Shown here: piece after piece, positions 26,254 through 36,130 of the stretch
Position numbering within the stretch: position 1 is the stretch's first letter
Layout: each line of letters begins with the position of its first letter
Assembly: GCF_002929295.1 (NCBI RefSeq)
Contig: NZ_PJIM01000004.1
Span: forward strand, 30,489 to 94,488
Direction: 5' to 3'
From: Arthrobacter sp. SX1312
GTDB lineage: Bacteria; Actinomycetota; Actinomycetes; Actinomycetales; Micrococcaceae
Length of the DNA stretch: 64,000 bases
The notes under the pieces: generated by a model
Databases searched by the model: none
Told to the model about the DNA's origin: nothing
Seen by the model: only the letters and a program-made list of their open reading frames with translations
Made by a program: the position numbers and the translations under genes

Positions 26254-28025
26254 TGGAAACGATCAAGGATCTTGCCGGCGTCGTCGCGGGTAGTGCGATT
26301 GAGAAGCTGATCCAGTTCCTTGCGGGCTGGGTGGTGCAGGTGTTGACGGAAATGATCAATTTCGTCGGTACGTGGTGGTTGAAGATCGGCGCACCGGATA
26401 TGGGCGCAGGGTCCGCGACTGACCGTATCCAGCAGTCGACGCTGATTTTCGTTGGTATGGCCGGGGTGATCGGGACAGCGTTCGCGCTCATCAAGCTCGC
26501 CCGTGACCAGGACCGCGCCTCGACCGAAAACCTGGTCATGGGCATGGTCCGCACCATCCTGACGACCGCTGTGGCGGTGCCGATGGTAGGCCTGCTGTTC
26601 GGCGTGACCGACGTCGTCGCGCCGTGGCTAGTGAGGACCATCTCGGGGTCCGCGCAGGAAGACGGGCTTGGAACCGCGATGGGCTTGGAAGCTCTGACGG
26701 GAACCATGATGACCATGCAGCTCGCCGGGATCATCCTGTTCGTCGCGCCACTGGCCCTGCTGGGCGCGATCATCAACGCGGTCATCGTCATCTTCTCCTA
26801 CGGTGCGGCGATCGCACTGTGCGGGATCCTACCGATCTTCGCTGCCGCATCGCAGACCGAGCGGGGCCGGAAGTCCTTCGATAAGGCTGTGGGCTGGTTG
26901 GCGGCCGTCGTCCTCTTCAAACCCGCCGCAGCAATCCTGTATGGGGCAGGACTGGCTCTCCTGAAAGGCATCAACGGCACCGCGGACAACGAGCTCGGGA
27001 ACACCACGATCGGCCTGATCACCGGCCTCGTGATCATCTGCAGCGCTTGCGTTGCGATGCCGGCCCTCGCTAAGGTCCTGGTCCCGGCCGTCAGTGCAGG
27101 ACCGCAGGGCATGGGAGCCTCCGGCCTGGCGATGGTCGGCGGCGCCGTCGCACTCGGAGCGATCACCGGCGGCGTTGGTGCGGCCGCTGGCGCAGCAGCT
27201 GCCGGTGGTGGCGGAAGCACCGCAGCAATCACTGGTGGCGGGGTCGCGGCGACGGCCAGGGAAGCGGCCGCAACGGGTGGAGGCGCTGCAGCAACGGGCG
27301 CGGCCACTGCGGCCGAAACTTCTGCAACCGCCGGTACAGGGGCAGCAGAGGCAGTTGGAGGATCTAGCAGCAGTGCCATCCCAGCAGGTGGAGGCGGAAG
27401 CGGCGCAGCCGGCGCGGCGACGCCTGGTGGTGCAGGGAGCACCGGCGGCGGAACCGGTGGAACCGGACCAGCCGGGGCAGAGCAGAGGCCAGAACAGCCA
27501 CCCACGCCGGCATGGGACGCAGGTGGCGGGGCATCCGGAGGAACAGGTGGGGGCCCCAACGAGGGTTCTGGTGGTCCTTCGGGCGCAGAGCAACGCCCGG
27601 AACGATCCGGGGCAGAGACGTCACCGGTCATTGATGCCGGTGCTGGTGCAGGCGATTCTGGCAGCGGCGCCGGTGGCGCTGGCGTAAACAGCGGGTCCGG
27701 TTCAAACGGACCAACGGGCGCACAGCCTCAGGCGGAGCGGACCGGTGCACCTACAGAATCGCCGATGGAAGCACCATCCGGCACCGGTAACGGAGGCTCG
27801 TCAGCTGGAGGACCAAGCGGGGCAGAGCCCGCAGCATCAGGTGACAAGCCCCCAACGGAAGCTCCTGGGGCCGCACCCGCGACCTCTCCGACAGCTGAGG
27901 GTTTCCGAGCTGGCGCGCCGTCCGGGGCGGACAAGTCGGCCCAGAACCAGCAACGCATCGAGTACGCGCTACGGGAAGCAGCAGGGGACATGGAACGCGC
28001 AGTAGAAAGTGGCGATGACAGTTGA
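26253..28025 (+). CDS. VirB6/TrbL-like polytopic channel protein
   Basis: 590 residues from ATG 26253, overlapping the previous TGA. The first 300 residues hold six or more hydrophobic helices (STLIFVGMAGVIGTAFALIK, VRTILTTAVAVPMVGLLFGV, AGIILFVAPLALLGAIINAV, LVIICSACVAMPALAKVLV). The remaining half is an extraordinary Gly/Ala/Ser/Pro-rich tail with recurring GPSGAEQRPE-like units (three or more). This form, helices then low-complexity tail, is usual for actinobacterial TrbL-like proteins. Confidence 0.82.
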   Translation: METIKDLAGVVAGSAIEKLIQFLAGWVVQVLTEMINFVGTWWLKIGAPDMGAGSATDRIQQSTLIFVGMAGVIGTAFALIKLARDQDRASTENLVMGMVRTILTTAVAVPMVGLLFGVTDVVAPWLVRTISGSAQEDGLGTAMGLEALTGTMMTMQLAGIILFVAPLALLGAIINAVIVIFSYGAAIALCGILPIFAAASQTERGRKSFDKAVGWLAAVVLFKPAAAILYGAGLALLKGINGTADNELGNTTIGLITGLVIICSACVAMPALAKVLVPAVSAGPQGMGASGLAMVGGAVALGAITGGVGAAAGAAAAGGGGSTAAITGGGVAATAREAAATGGGAAATGAATAAETSATAGTGAAEAVGGSSSSAIPAGGGGSGAAGAATPGGAGSTGGGTGGTGPAGAEQRPEQPPTPAWDAGGGASGGTGGGPNEGSGGPSGAEQRPERSGAETSPVIDAGAGAGDSGSGAGGAGVNSGSGSNGPTGAQPQAERTGAPTESPMEAPSGTGNGGSSAGGPSGAEPAASGDKPPTEAPGAAPATSPTAEGFRAGAPSGADKSAQNQQRIEYALREAAGDMERAVESGDDS

Positions 28026-29554
28026 GCACTGAACAGACAATCGTCCGGCAGTACGGCAACATCGCAGAAGACCGCACGGCGGGTCTGATGGGGTTCTCGA
28101 TGGCCTCGACCGTCGTCCTGGGCGCGGGCGCAATCGGGGTGTTCATCGCGATCATGGCCTCGCAGATTTGGGTGGCCGTCGGCATCGCCCTGATTGCGTT
28201 CATCGCCGCCACCATCCTCGGCTCGAAGGACCGTCACGGTCGGTCCAAACCTGAGCGGTGGCTGGCCCGCAGCATGCACGCCAAGGCCAAAAAAGCCGGG
28301 AAGACCGTCTACAAGTCCGGGCCGGTCTCGCAGATCCCGGACGGTTCGTTCCGTGCTCCCGGCCTGTTGGCCGCGACCGAGCTGATCGACTTTCAGGACC
28401 TGTTCGGCAACGAGGGTGTCATGCTGTGGCACCCGAAACTAAGGACAGGAACCGTCTTCTTCTCCACCAACTCCGCCGGCCTGGGCCTACTGGATCAGGA
28501 CCGCGTGAATCGGCTCGTCGGCTCGTGGGCCGCGTTCCAGCGCGACGCCGGTTCCAACGCACGGGTCGAGCAGATTTCCGTGACGACGCAGTCCACGACC
28601 GATCCGGGTGAACGCCTGCCGGACGCTATCGCGGTGGCACGGCAGCAGGCCGGATCCCACGAGGTACCCGCCTTCGCTCGTCAGGTGATGGATGACGTGG
28701 TGAACAACCTCAACCTCGACGTGCCCAAGCTCGAGCAGTGGGTGGCGCTAACGTTCAGCGGCAAGGCCAACGACGGCGACAGGGCACCGGAACGCTCCGC
28801 TGAGGAGCTGGTGGCCGATGTGAAGTCACTCCTGCAGGGATTCAAGGAAGAACTCGAAGACGTCGGCGCCGGCAGCGTGTCCCTCATGCGGGCCGCTGAC
28901 CTCACCGACCAGACCTATGTCGCGTTCAACCCGCACGCCGCGGCCGCCGTCGAACGCGCCCGCCTCTCCGGCGACGGAACCGGCCTGGGCTGGCACGAAG
29001 TCGGCCCCTCCGCCGCCCGGACCATCGGATACCCGGGCCGGTACGACCACGCCGGGGTGACGAGCAAGTCGTGGCAGATGTTCCGGCCGCCGGCCGGGAC
29101 GTTCCGCGAGAACGCCCTGGTGGCCCTGCTGGGCCCCGATGCGAGCATGCTGCAGAAGCGTGTCACCGTGTTCTACCGTCCTCAGCCGCCGGAGAAGTCC
29201 GCGCAGCAGGTCGCGCAGGCGCTCACCAATGCGCAGTTCGCCACGAACCAGAAGGGTCGCCGTCCGACCAGCTCGCAGATCATCGCCCTCGAGAAGGCAC
29301 GTAAGGCCGAGCGGGAGCAAGCAGAAGGGGCCGCGCTGGTGCGCTTCGCCATCGGTGTCACCGCAACGGTCGAGAGCCCGGAGCAGCTGCAGGCGGTGGA
29401 AGCGAAGATCATGCGCAATGCGGCGACCGGCATCCAGATCCGCATGCGGTCCTGCGACTACAACGACGACGCCGCGTTCTCCTTCAACCTTGGGCTCGGC
29501 CTCGTGCCAGAGCACCTGGCCACCATTTCCTCCGACGTCAGGAAGGCCCTCTGA
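28022..29554 (+). CDS. SCO6880-family transfer protein
   Basis: 510 residues from TTG 28022 inside the preceding stop. The N-terminus has two helices (ASTVVLGAGAIGVFIAIMAS, WVAVGIALIAFIAATILG), as in PrgI/VirB3, followed by a large soluble domain with SKPERWLARSMHAK, FQDLFGNEGVMLWHP, WQMFRPPAGTFRENALVALL and FNLGLGLVPEHL. This arrangement is the SCO6880 family, a hallmark of actinobacterial conjugation clusters that resembles the N-terminal part of VirB4 fused to VirB3. The ATPase half follows as the next gene. Confidence 0.88.
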   Translation: MSTEQTIVRQYGNIAEDRTAGLMGFSMASTVVLGAGAIGVFIAIMASQIWVAVGIALIAFIAATILGSKDRHGRSKPERWLARSMHAKAKKAGKTVYKSGPVSQIPDGSFRAPGLLAATELIDFQDLFGNEGVMLWHPKLRTGTVFFSTNSAGLGLLDQDRVNRLVGSWAAFQRDAGSNARVEQISVTTQSTTDPGERLPDAIAVARQQAGSHEVPAFARQVMDDVVNNLNLDVPKLEQWVALTFSGKANDGDRAPERSAEELVADVKSLLQGFKEELEDVGAGSVSLMRAADLTDQTYVAFNPHAAAAVERARLSGDGTGLGWHEVGPSAARTIGYPGRYDHAGVTSKSWQMFRPPAGTFRENALVALLGPDASMLQKRVTVFYRPQPPEKSAQQVAQALTNAQFATNQKGRRPTSSQIIALEKARKAEREQAEGAALVRFAIGVTATVESPEQLQAVEAKIMRNAATGIQIRMRSCDYNDDAAFSFNLGLGLVPEHLATISSDVRKAL

Positions 29555-31095
29555 TGTCCGCCTTTGATCAACTCATCGACAAGGTCATGAACCGGTTCCT
29601 GGGCCGCTCCGAAGCGGCAGCCGCAGTTACCGCCGCATCGTTTCCGCAGCTCACGGAGAAGGGCATGCGGGTCCGCGAGGGCGGCATGGTGACGTGGGTG
29701 GAACCGCCACCGGAGTTCACAGCCACGTCGAACCAGACCGCCGGCCTGTGGCCATTCTGCGTCGGCACCTCCTCGCCGCTGGTCGGTGCGGTCCTGGGCC
29801 GGAACCTGCTCAACAGCTCTGTGGTGTGCGGGGATCCGATCAGCTTGTTCCTGCACGGCATCATTTCCTCGCCGTCCGGGTTCATCCTGGGCTTGAACGG
29901 GCGGGGGAAGTCCTCGGTCGCCGTCCGCATGGCGTTGGCGCTGATCGATCAGGGGTTCCTGATCCTCGTGGCGGGGGACCTCAAACCGGACTTCGCCGGC
30001 GTGGTGCTGGAGACCGATGGGCAGGTCGTGCAGGTCGCCCCCGGTGTCGGGGCGATCAACCCACTCGATGCCGGTCCGCTGTGGCGGGAGCTCGAACGGC
30101 TTCCGGCCCCGATGCAGCGCCAGATGCGCGCCGAGATCCATAGTCGGCGCCTGATGACCCTGACCGGGCTCATCGAACTGGTGTTCAAGGAACCGCTGGA
30201 TGCGAAGAAGCAGGAGCAGACGGTGCTGTCCATGGCGATCGCCATGGCCGCCGAAAAGGCAGAAGGCGAGGACCGGCAGCCGCTGGTCGGCGACGTCGTC
30301 GCCGCCATCAAGTCCGCGCCACCGCAGATCCGGTCGGCGCTGCTCATCGAGGAGTCCACGGAGTACCTGCCGCAGGTCAAGAATCTCCTGGCGGGTCTGA
30401 ACGCCCTCGGCGAGCATGGACCGTTCGGGGACGTGTTCTGCCAGCAGACCACGAAGGAAATGAAGATCGACACGTCCGTGGACTTCGACATTTCCCTGAT
30501 CGACGAGTCCCAGCTGACGCTCCGCGCCGCGGTGCAGACGGTGTGCTGGTCCTACGGGCAGGCCGGCACCTCGGCCGCAAAAACCCTCGCCGATGCCGGG
30601 CTCATGGAGGAACGCCACCACCTGATGATCATGGACGAGCTGTGGCAGTCCCTGCGCGCCAGTGAGCTGCTGGTGCACCAGATCGACTCCATCACCCGAC
30701 TGAACCGGACCAAGGGCCTGGGCCAGCTGATGATCACGCACTCGATGAAGGACCTGCAGCTGTCCACGGACGAGCTGACGAAGATCGCCACCGGCTTCGT
30801 GGAACGCTCATCCGTGAAGATCCTCGGTGGGCTGGCGCAGAACGAAATGGACCTGCTGGAAACGGTCTTCCCCGTCTCCGAACGCGAGAAGGCGATGCTG
30901 GTCGGCTGGTCGGCCGAAGGGTCGATGAACCCCAACACCAATCAGGTATCGCCTCCTCCGGGGCGTGGCCGGTTCATGCTGAAAACCGGGTCCGAACCCG
31001 GTGTGCCGTTCCGGGTGAACCTCACCGCCGGCGAACTCGCAGCCCACAACACCAACCAGGCGTGGGCAGCCGCCCAAGCGAAAGTAACCCGATGA
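29554..31095 (+). CDS. VirB4-like conjugation ATPase
   Basis: 513 residues starting at the last base of the SCO6880 stop. Walker A at 113-120 (GLNGRGKS); LVAGDLKPDFAGVVLETDG; Walker B LMIMDELWQ; then MITHSMKDLQLS. It lacks the usual VirB4 N-terminal domain, which seems to be supplied by the preceding protein. It should power channel assembly at the inner face of the membrane. Confidence 0.9.
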   Translation: MSAFDQLIDKVMNRFLGRSEAAAAVTAASFPQLTEKGMRVREGGMVTWVEPPPEFTATSNQTAGLWPFCVGTSSPLVGAVLGRNLLNSSVVCGDPISLFLHGIISSPSGFILGLNGRGKSSVAVRMALALIDQGFLILVAGDLKPDFAGVVLETDGQVVQVAPGVGAINPLDAGPLWRELERLPAPMQRQMRAEIHSRRLMTLTGLIELVFKEPLDAKKQEQTVLSMAIAMAAEKAEGEDRQPLVGDVVAAIKSAPPQIRSALLIEESTEYLPQVKNLLAGLNALGEHGPFGDVFCQQTTKEMKIDTSVDFDISLIDESQLTLRAAVQTVCWSYGQAGTSAAKTLADAGLMEERHHLMIMDELWQSLRASELLVHQIDSITRLNRTKGLGQLMITHSMKDLQLSTDELTKIATGFVERSSVKILGGLAQNEMDLLETVFPVSEREKAMLVGWSAEGSMNPNTNQVSPPPGRGRFMLKTGSEPGVPFRVNLTAGELAAHNTNQAWAAAQAKVTR

Positions 31096-31105
31096 CGGTG
31101 AACCG

Positions 31106-32794
31106 ATGAAGACCGAGGAGAACGGCCCAGTCATTGCGTTCTCGTTTCTGGTCCTGGTCGCATTCGTCGCGGTCGCCCTGATTCATCTCGGGGATGCCTT
31201 CACGCCGGTTCCCACCGACCTGTCATGGAACCCGATCACATTGGCGATTGGTCTTGCCACGGGGGATCCGTGGCCGGCGGCCGCGAGCTGGTTGCTCGGC
31301 GCCGAAGCGGTCGTGGTCATCGCGGTCTTTGCCTGGTGGAGCACCCGCCCGGTCTCGAGGACCGCCGAGGCGTCCCGACGGATGAGCCCGGGCGGCAGGA
31401 TGCGCCCGGCGATGCTCGAGGCCCGCCTCACCGAAGCCGCCCGCCTCCACCCGACCGCGGAAGGTATCGGCCCGGGCCTGACGATCGGGTACGCCGGCGA
31501 CGCCGGCACCAAGGCTGTCATCCAGGGCTGGCGAGAGTGCTCGACCCACGTGTGGGGGACCGGGCGCGGCAAGACCACCACCCAGGTCGTCCGGCACGCG
31601 CTAGAGGCTCCCGGTGCGTACATCATGACCAGCAACAAGGTCGACGGCGTCGCCGAAGTCCTCGCCGCCCGCTCCGACACCGGAACGGTCTGGCTGTTCG
31701 ACCCACAGCGGATCGGGCGTGACAGCGTTTGGCCGGCCATGATCTTCAACCCCCTCACGATCGTCACCGACACCGTCAGCGCCGGCGAGGTCGCCTCGAT
31801 CTTCGAGACCTCGTCCGCACCGAATGCCGGTCAGGGCAATGGGGATGCCCAGTTCGACTCGCAGGGACGCGACTTCCTTGCTTGGTGCCTCCTCGCGGCC
31901 GCTAAGAACAACGGGACGATGCGGGACGTCCTGCGGTGGGTCTCCTCGGCCGACTTCATGGAGCCCGCCGAGCTCCTCGAAGCCGCCGGACACGTGGGCC
32001 CCGCGTCGGCGTTGAAGGGCATGAACGCCCAGCCCGAGGACACCCGCGGATCCGTGGCAGCCAGTGCGCAACGCATGGCCTCCGCCCTCGTCCACGACGA
32101 GCTCGTGGCATGGTCGACACCCACCCCCGGCGTGCCGGTCTTCGACCCGGCCCGGTTCGTGACCAGCAGGGACACCCTGATACTGCTGTCGCAGGACGCG
32201 GCCGGCTCCGGCACCGCCTTCGTATCCACGCTGGTCTACGCGGTGTTCATCGCCGCCCAGCATGCTGCTCGGCGAGCTGGTGGTCGTCTGCCGGTGCCCC
32301 TGGTCGCGGATCTGGATGAGGTCGGGAACGTGGTGAAGCTCAAGCAACTGCCCGAGTGGTATTCGTTCTTCGGGTCCATGGGCATCGTCGTCAGCGCGTA
32401 CTTCCAGACCCGTGGGCAGGGCATGGCCATGCTCGAGCGCACCGGGTGGGACACCCTCTGGTCAGCGGCCGCAATCAAGGTCTACGGCGGCGGATCCGAC
32501 GACACCGCGTTCCTCGAAACCCTGTCCAAGACCATCGGACAGTACGACGCGAAAGTCCGCACCTCTTCCACCTCGAGGAACGGATCCTCCCGGTCCGTGC
32601 AAACCCAGCGGCGGGACATCATGTCCGTCGCCCAGCTCTCCGAACTCCCGGCCAACAGGGCATGGGTGAAGACTTCCACCGGAGGCGGAACCATCGTCCG
32701 CACCGTGCCCTGGTTCCGCGACAAGGCCATCAACGCCCGCATCGGCCCCACGGTCGAACGCATCAAGTTTTCTAACGCAGGTAACCTCTCATGA
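31106..32794 (+). CDS. VirD4/TraG-type coupling ATPase
   Basis: 562 residues. Two N-terminal helices (VIAFSFLVLVAFVAVALIHL; WLLGAEAVVVIAVFAWW), then Walker A at 151-158 (GTGRGKTT), a central ATPase domain with VWLFDPQRIG, and Walker B VPLVADLDEVGN; later blocks YFQTRGQGMAMLERTGWD and IKVYGGGSDD are standard for T4CPs of this branch. It links the MobF relaxase (50057-54868) to the channel. Confidence 0.93.
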   Translation: MKTEENGPVIAFSFLVLVAFVAVALIHLGDAFTPVPTDLSWNPITLAIGLATGDPWPAAASWLLGAEAVVVIAVFAWWSTRPVSRTAEASRRMSPGGRMRPAMLEARLTEAARLHPTAEGIGPGLTIGYAGDAGTKAVIQGWRECSTHVWGTGRGKTTTQVVRHALEAPGAYIMTSNKVDGVAEVLAARSDTGTVWLFDPQRIGRDSVWPAMIFNPLTIVTDTVSAGEVASIFETSSAPNAGQGNGDAQFDSQGRDFLAWCLLAAAKNNGTMRDVLRWVSSADFMEPAELLEAAGHVGPASALKGMNAQPEDTRGSVAASAQRMASALVHDELVAWSTPTPGVPVFDPARFVTSRDTLILLSQDAAGSGTAFVSTLVYAVFIAAQHAARRAGGRLPVPLVADLDEVGNVVKLKQLPEWYSFFGSMGIVVSAYFQTRGQGMAMLERTGWDTLWSAAAIKVYGGGSDDTAFLETLSKTIGQYDAKVRTSSTSRNGSSRSVQTQRRDIMSVAQLSELPANRAWVKTSTGGGTIVRTVPWFRDKAINARIGPTVERIKFSNAGNLS

Positions 32795-33189
32795 CGGACC
32801 CCTTGGACGATGCCGCAACTGCCACTGGACCTAACGGTCACGACGACGAGGCGGAAGACTTCGTCTTTACCCCTGAGGAGTTGGTGGACTGGGTGGAAGG
32901 TCTGGCCGCGATGCTCGAATCAGTGGACCGATCCCAGAACCAGTACTGGTGCTCCCAGTGGTGGAACCACCCCGAAGCCGTCGACAGACTCCGGGGACTG
33001 TACGAGCAGTGGCTGGAAGCACAAGCCAGCGGTGGGATGTCGTCGTGGTGGATCGACCACTTCGACCGCCACGCAACTGTCCTTTTCTCCAAGCGAGGCC
33101 CGTTTGGAGAATGCGGGACGACACACGTCGATAAGACTGCTCGACGGTTCCTTGCTGCTGAACAGCCCCCTATCGGCTGGTACTGGTAA
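32791..33189 (+). CDS. DUF4913 protein
   Basis: 132 residues, overlapping the coupling-protein stop. WCSQWWNHPEAVDRLRGLYE, then SWWIDHFDRHATVLFSKRGP, FGECGTTHVDK, matches DUF4913, a small actinobacterial family that regularly ends transfer operons. Trp-rich and soluble; exact role unknown. It closes the operon that began at 19763. Confidence 0.88.
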   Translation: MTDPLDDAATATGPNGHDDEAEDFVFTPEELVDWVEGLAAMLESVDRSQNQYWCSQWWNHPEAVDRLRGLYEQWLEAQASGGMSSWWIDHFDRHATVLFSKRGPFGECGTTHVDKTARRFLAAEQPPIGWYW

Positions 33190-33540
33190 CTCCGAACAAG
33201 GACTCCGACGACACCTATCTGCCTGACAGTGGCCACCCTCGGGGATCACTGATAGGTCAACGGCTTCGAGCTTTGACTTTCGGGCTCCACCCTCTCCGCC
33301 TTCGCAGCCCACGTTATCGGGCCCGCCCGGTGATCGCCCTCTCGTCAGAGTGCGATGCACGCCGGTGTTGGTGGCACGCCCGGCGGTCCAGCGCCTTCCC
33401 GGGGTGGGTCTCAGGAAGATGTCCGCTGCCTGGCGTGCTGCGCTTCGCCGCAACGGAAGGATGCTTCCCGCACAATGACCACCCCTCTTCTGGCAGTTGG
33501 CGCTCTGCCGGGCGAGGGGCTTCACGCGGTCTGCTCCTCT
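33190..33540. other. Gap between transfer operon and leader copy B
   Basis: About 350 bases with no gene I can support. It lies just downstream of the DUF4913 stop. The end of the stretch merges into the repeated leader. Confidence 0.5.
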
Positions 33541-33772
33541 GTCCCGCTCCACAGCGTCAATCGGCTGCGCCGACGGTGCCGGTGATAAACCTCTACGGCG
33601 CTCCTTCGTCGCCTATTTTCTCCAAAGTTTTTCACCGGTACCGCCCTGCGGGTTGAACCCTGCTCCGTCGGGAACAAGCGAGCGAGCTCGCCAGCAGGCA
33701 AAAACCTCGGGGGAGAGGTCAACTGCCAGCCCGCCGCAGGCCCCGCCCATCACACCGAAGGAGCGTCCTTGA
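33541..33772 (+). repeat. Repeated leader element, copy B (inverted, orphan)
   Basis: Same order of blocks as the copy at 5445-5775 but on the plus strand: CCGCTCCACAGCGTCAATCG, GGCGCTCCTTCGTCGCCTAT, then AGCGAGCGAGCTCGCCAGCA and GGCAAAAACC, and ending in an AAGGAG ribosome-like site at 33758. Downstream there is only TTG-initiated, unrecognised sequence. A conserved translated frame, SGTSERARQQAK, is open here and in copies A and D. Confidence 0.7.
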
Positions 33773-34102
33773 ATTGCCGAGCCAGGCGACGCCTGATCTC
33801 GTTGTTCACCGTTTTTGTGTGGGGATGTGGGTGCACCAGGTACGCCCCAGGTTCTTCACCGCAGCAGCCTCGGCGAGGTCATCCCTAGGGGCACACTGCA
33901 ATCGCTCCAGGACCACAATGCGGGCCTTCGGGGCTGGTGTCATCGCGAGATCCACCCGCTGACACTGCGTTCCGGCCTGTACTGAAGACGATAGTAGCGA
34001 GGGGCTGAATGGATTTCTAAGCTGGTCGGTTTACGGGGCATGGTTGCGTTTGCTCGACCGATCAGTCCCGGTGTGCGGTCCTCGGGTATGGTCGGCGCTG
34101 TG
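33773..34102. other. Degenerate region after leader copy B
   Basis: A TTG at 33774 opens a 62-residue frame, and on the other strand 33806-33943 encodes 45 residues (MTPAPKARIVVLERLQCA...). Neither is recognisable and neither has clear ribosome-site support except the leader's AAGGAG. Probably what is left after the gene that belonged to this leader was deleted. Confidence 0.35.
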
Positions 34103-34717
34103 ATGAACGAGAGCACGTGGGGAAGCCGTACCCCTACGGTCCGGTTCTTTCCAGGCTTCCCTCTGCCGGTGACTGACTACGGCGAGCTCCTTGGCCTCCT
34201 TGAAGCCAACGCCGAGCCCGGCCAACCGATCGTGATCGCACACTCCCGTGGAGCTTTGGACGCACTAGCCTCGGACATACCTCCAAAAGTGCCGATCTTT
34301 CTGCTTGCACCGAGCGTGCCGAGACGTCGGCGGGGAACACGGTTGCTGAAAGGTTCCCTCTTCCTGGTGGCAGCCATACCGGTGGTGCGGGTTGTGCTCT
34401 CGCGGCGTCTGAGGAAGGAAACCTACCGTCGATACAGCGCCGAGGCACCCCCGGGTCAACCACTGGATCTTGGGGCTGTTGCGCGTCGACTACGGGCGGA
34501 CACTTCCGCCGGCATAGGTCGAGGGTCGAGGACCGTGGTGCTCGTGCTCTCGGAAGAAGATGCTCGCTACGAGGACCAGCTTCTCCTCGCGCGACGGCTT
34601 GATGCCACGGTCCTTCACCAGCCCGGTGGCCACCTATTCCCGATCACCCAGGCGGCTTCCACCGCGTCCACGGTCCTCGCCATTTTGGCCTCTGGAATCC
34701 ACCCACCGCACTCCTAA
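34103..34717 (+). CDS. Alpha/beta-hydrolase-like protein
   Basis: 204 residues from ATG 34103 (an in-frame GTG/ATG at 34040 is possible). A nucleophile elbow IVIAHSRGALDALA (Ser in A-H-S-R-G), strand VPIFLLAPSVP, LVLSEEDARY and a terminal GGHLFP supply the Ser-Asp-His order of the fold. It is shorter than usual because the first strands are reduced. A hydrophobic insert (SLFLVAAIPVVRVVL) may act as a membrane-facing lid. Substrate unknown. Confidence 0.6.
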   Translation: MNESTWGSRTPTVRFFPGFPLPVTDYGELLGLLEANAEPGQPIVIAHSRGALDALASDIPPKVPIFLLAPSVPRRRRGTRLLKGSLFLVAAIPVVRVVLSRRLRKETYRRYSAEAPPGQPLDLGAVARRLRADTSAGIGRGSRTVVLVLSEEDARYEDQLLLARRLDATVLHQPGGHLFPITQAASTASTVLAILASGIHPPHS

Positions 34718-35090
34718 ACATCGGCCCCCTGCCCTACCTGCCGCTTCCCGTGTCAGTGGCCGGGGGTTCTGCAGCGTCAGGCGGAAGTGTATTGTGCGCG
34801 CACATCGGGGTGGAAAATTTTAGGTGCTGACTGCACTGGCACTGGTCCAAACCACAACTCAACCACATCGAGGTTCCCAGGAATGGAGTGCGTTGTCCTC
34901 CACGAGCTGCATCGCGTTCCGCTGCTGATCGTCGGGGTTGTCCGGTCATTGGTTGTCCACTTTGTGACTGTTGCGGGTCCTTCAAGCGCAGCGACGGTAT
35001 GTCACCGAGTCTTCAGCCGGAAGGAGGGCCGGCGCGACAATGGAGTACACGCCCGCCATCGATCCACTGATCAACACAGCTGCAAGCCTC
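34718..35090. other. Intergenic, no gene seen
   Basis: About 370 bases without supported coding frames. It joins the hydrolase gene to the fragment of a duplicated transporter. Confidence 0.5.
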
Positions 35091-35300
35091 TCATGTAGGG
35101 CGTGGTCCTCGGGGAAATGTCTGGAGTTGTGGGAGGATCACGAAGATTGCCAGAAGCGAGAGCGCCACCGCTGCCCAGGCGAGGACTGTCGGGGTCTGTG
35201 AAGTTGCAAGTAGGGCGCCGCCCACCAATCCGCCGCCGGCGACCGCGAAATTGAACACCGCCACAAACACTGACCGCGCCGCATCGGTACGCCCGAGCGC
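35091..35300 (-). pseudogene. C-terminal fragment of a duplicated MFS transporter
   Basis: The minus-strand frame reads DAARSVFVAVFNFAVAGGGL, VGGALLATSQTPTVLAWAAV, and ends LQTFPRGPRPT-stop. It is nearly the same as the end of the intact MFS transporter at 37644-38846, which ends LRAFPRGPRPT. Only the last 65 or so residues remain; sequence upstream departs after the ARxVFV block. The copy marks a 2.5-kb duplication with loss. Confidence 0.85.
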
Positions 35301-35414
35301 CCGGGCCGATCACTGCTGTGGGCGGGATCGTAATGAAACTATCGCGACCGCCCTTAATCTAGCGGGTAGAGGAAAAGCACAGCGCAGCCCCGAGTGGAGT
35401 GTTCATCTCACTTC

Positions 35415-35430
35415 GTCAACTAGTATTGAC
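35415..35430. promoter_or_regulatory. Operator GTCAA-N6-TTGAC
   Basis: GTCAACTAGTATTGAC, an inverted repeat just before the ribosome site of the small HTH gene. The same 16-base design recurs three times before the serine hydrolase gene at 36272. Confidence 0.65.
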
Positions 35431-35447
35431 GAATGGAGGTGGAGAGG

Positions 35448-35648
35448 ATGAGAACACTCGTTGCATCGATGGATGGAAAGGGACCGGCTGAAGCTTTGCA
35501 GATCATTGCCGAGCTTCATCGGGAAGTAGGGCGCAGTGAGGCTGGCCTTGTTCGCAATGCTCGTCTGGCGGGCCTGTCATGGGAGGCCATCGCCCAGAGT
35601 CTGGGCGTGACCAAGCAGGCCGTCCATAAGAAGTACGGCAAACGGTAA
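35448..35648 (+). CDS. Small HTH regulator
   Basis: 66 residues from ATG 35448; the purine-rich GGAGGTGGAGAGG immediately before it decides the start over the ATG at 35433. The C-terminus ARLAGLSWEAIAQSLGVTKQ then AVHKKYGKR is a textbook helix-turn-helix of the small actinobacterial type (SWxxIAxxLGVTKQAVHKRY). An inverted repeat overlaps the promoter, pointing to autoregulation, and may serve the gene at 36272 as well. Confidence 0.8.
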   Translation: MRTLVASMDGKGPAEALQIIAELHREVGRSEAGLVRNARLAGLSWEAIAQSLGVTKQAVHKKYGKR

Positions 35649-36130
35649 CCCCCACCGTGGCCCGCGCTCGAAGCGCGGAGCTCCCCGGATGTCTGCCCTC
35701 CGGGCGCCGGCCCGAAGCTGCAGCGGCGGCGCCCGAAGGAAAGACCTCTCGTCGGCCTCGGACCTGAATCAGCGCCCATCGGTATCACCCACGAGATGCA
35801 TGGTCCACCGCAGCCCACAGCTCCTGCCCTGATCATCGGCGGCGGAGCAGGCCCGAAGACGTGCCAGCGGAGTCCGTGATCGCGGCGTGCAGCGTCCCTG
35901 GTGACGTCTGGCCCGGGAGGCCGCGGGCCGTTGGGGCGCCAGAGCGAGCTGTCTCCCCGGTCGATTGGGACCCAAGACCTCCTGGCCGAGATGCACGGGC
36001 ACGCGGGTCGCCTTCTGGTGCACCAATGATCTCTGTCCCTGATCTCAAGGCGGGACGGCGCTTCCCTCGGCTGTCGTTCCGAAGGATTCTCTAGGAAATG
36101 CAGGTAGAACTACATCGAGTGCGAGTCGGA
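35649..36130. other. Intergenic, possibly decayed insertion sequence
   Basis: About 480 bases with high GC and no intact frame. Minus-strand pieces are rich in Arg/Pro/Gly and could be transposase debris, but no signature motif could be read, so nothing is called. Confidence 0.35.

Noticed and set aside
26798-27631. 277-codon minus-strand Pro/Ala frame opposite the VirB6-like gene
   Set aside because: Complement of the Gly/Ala-rich tail; no start signal.
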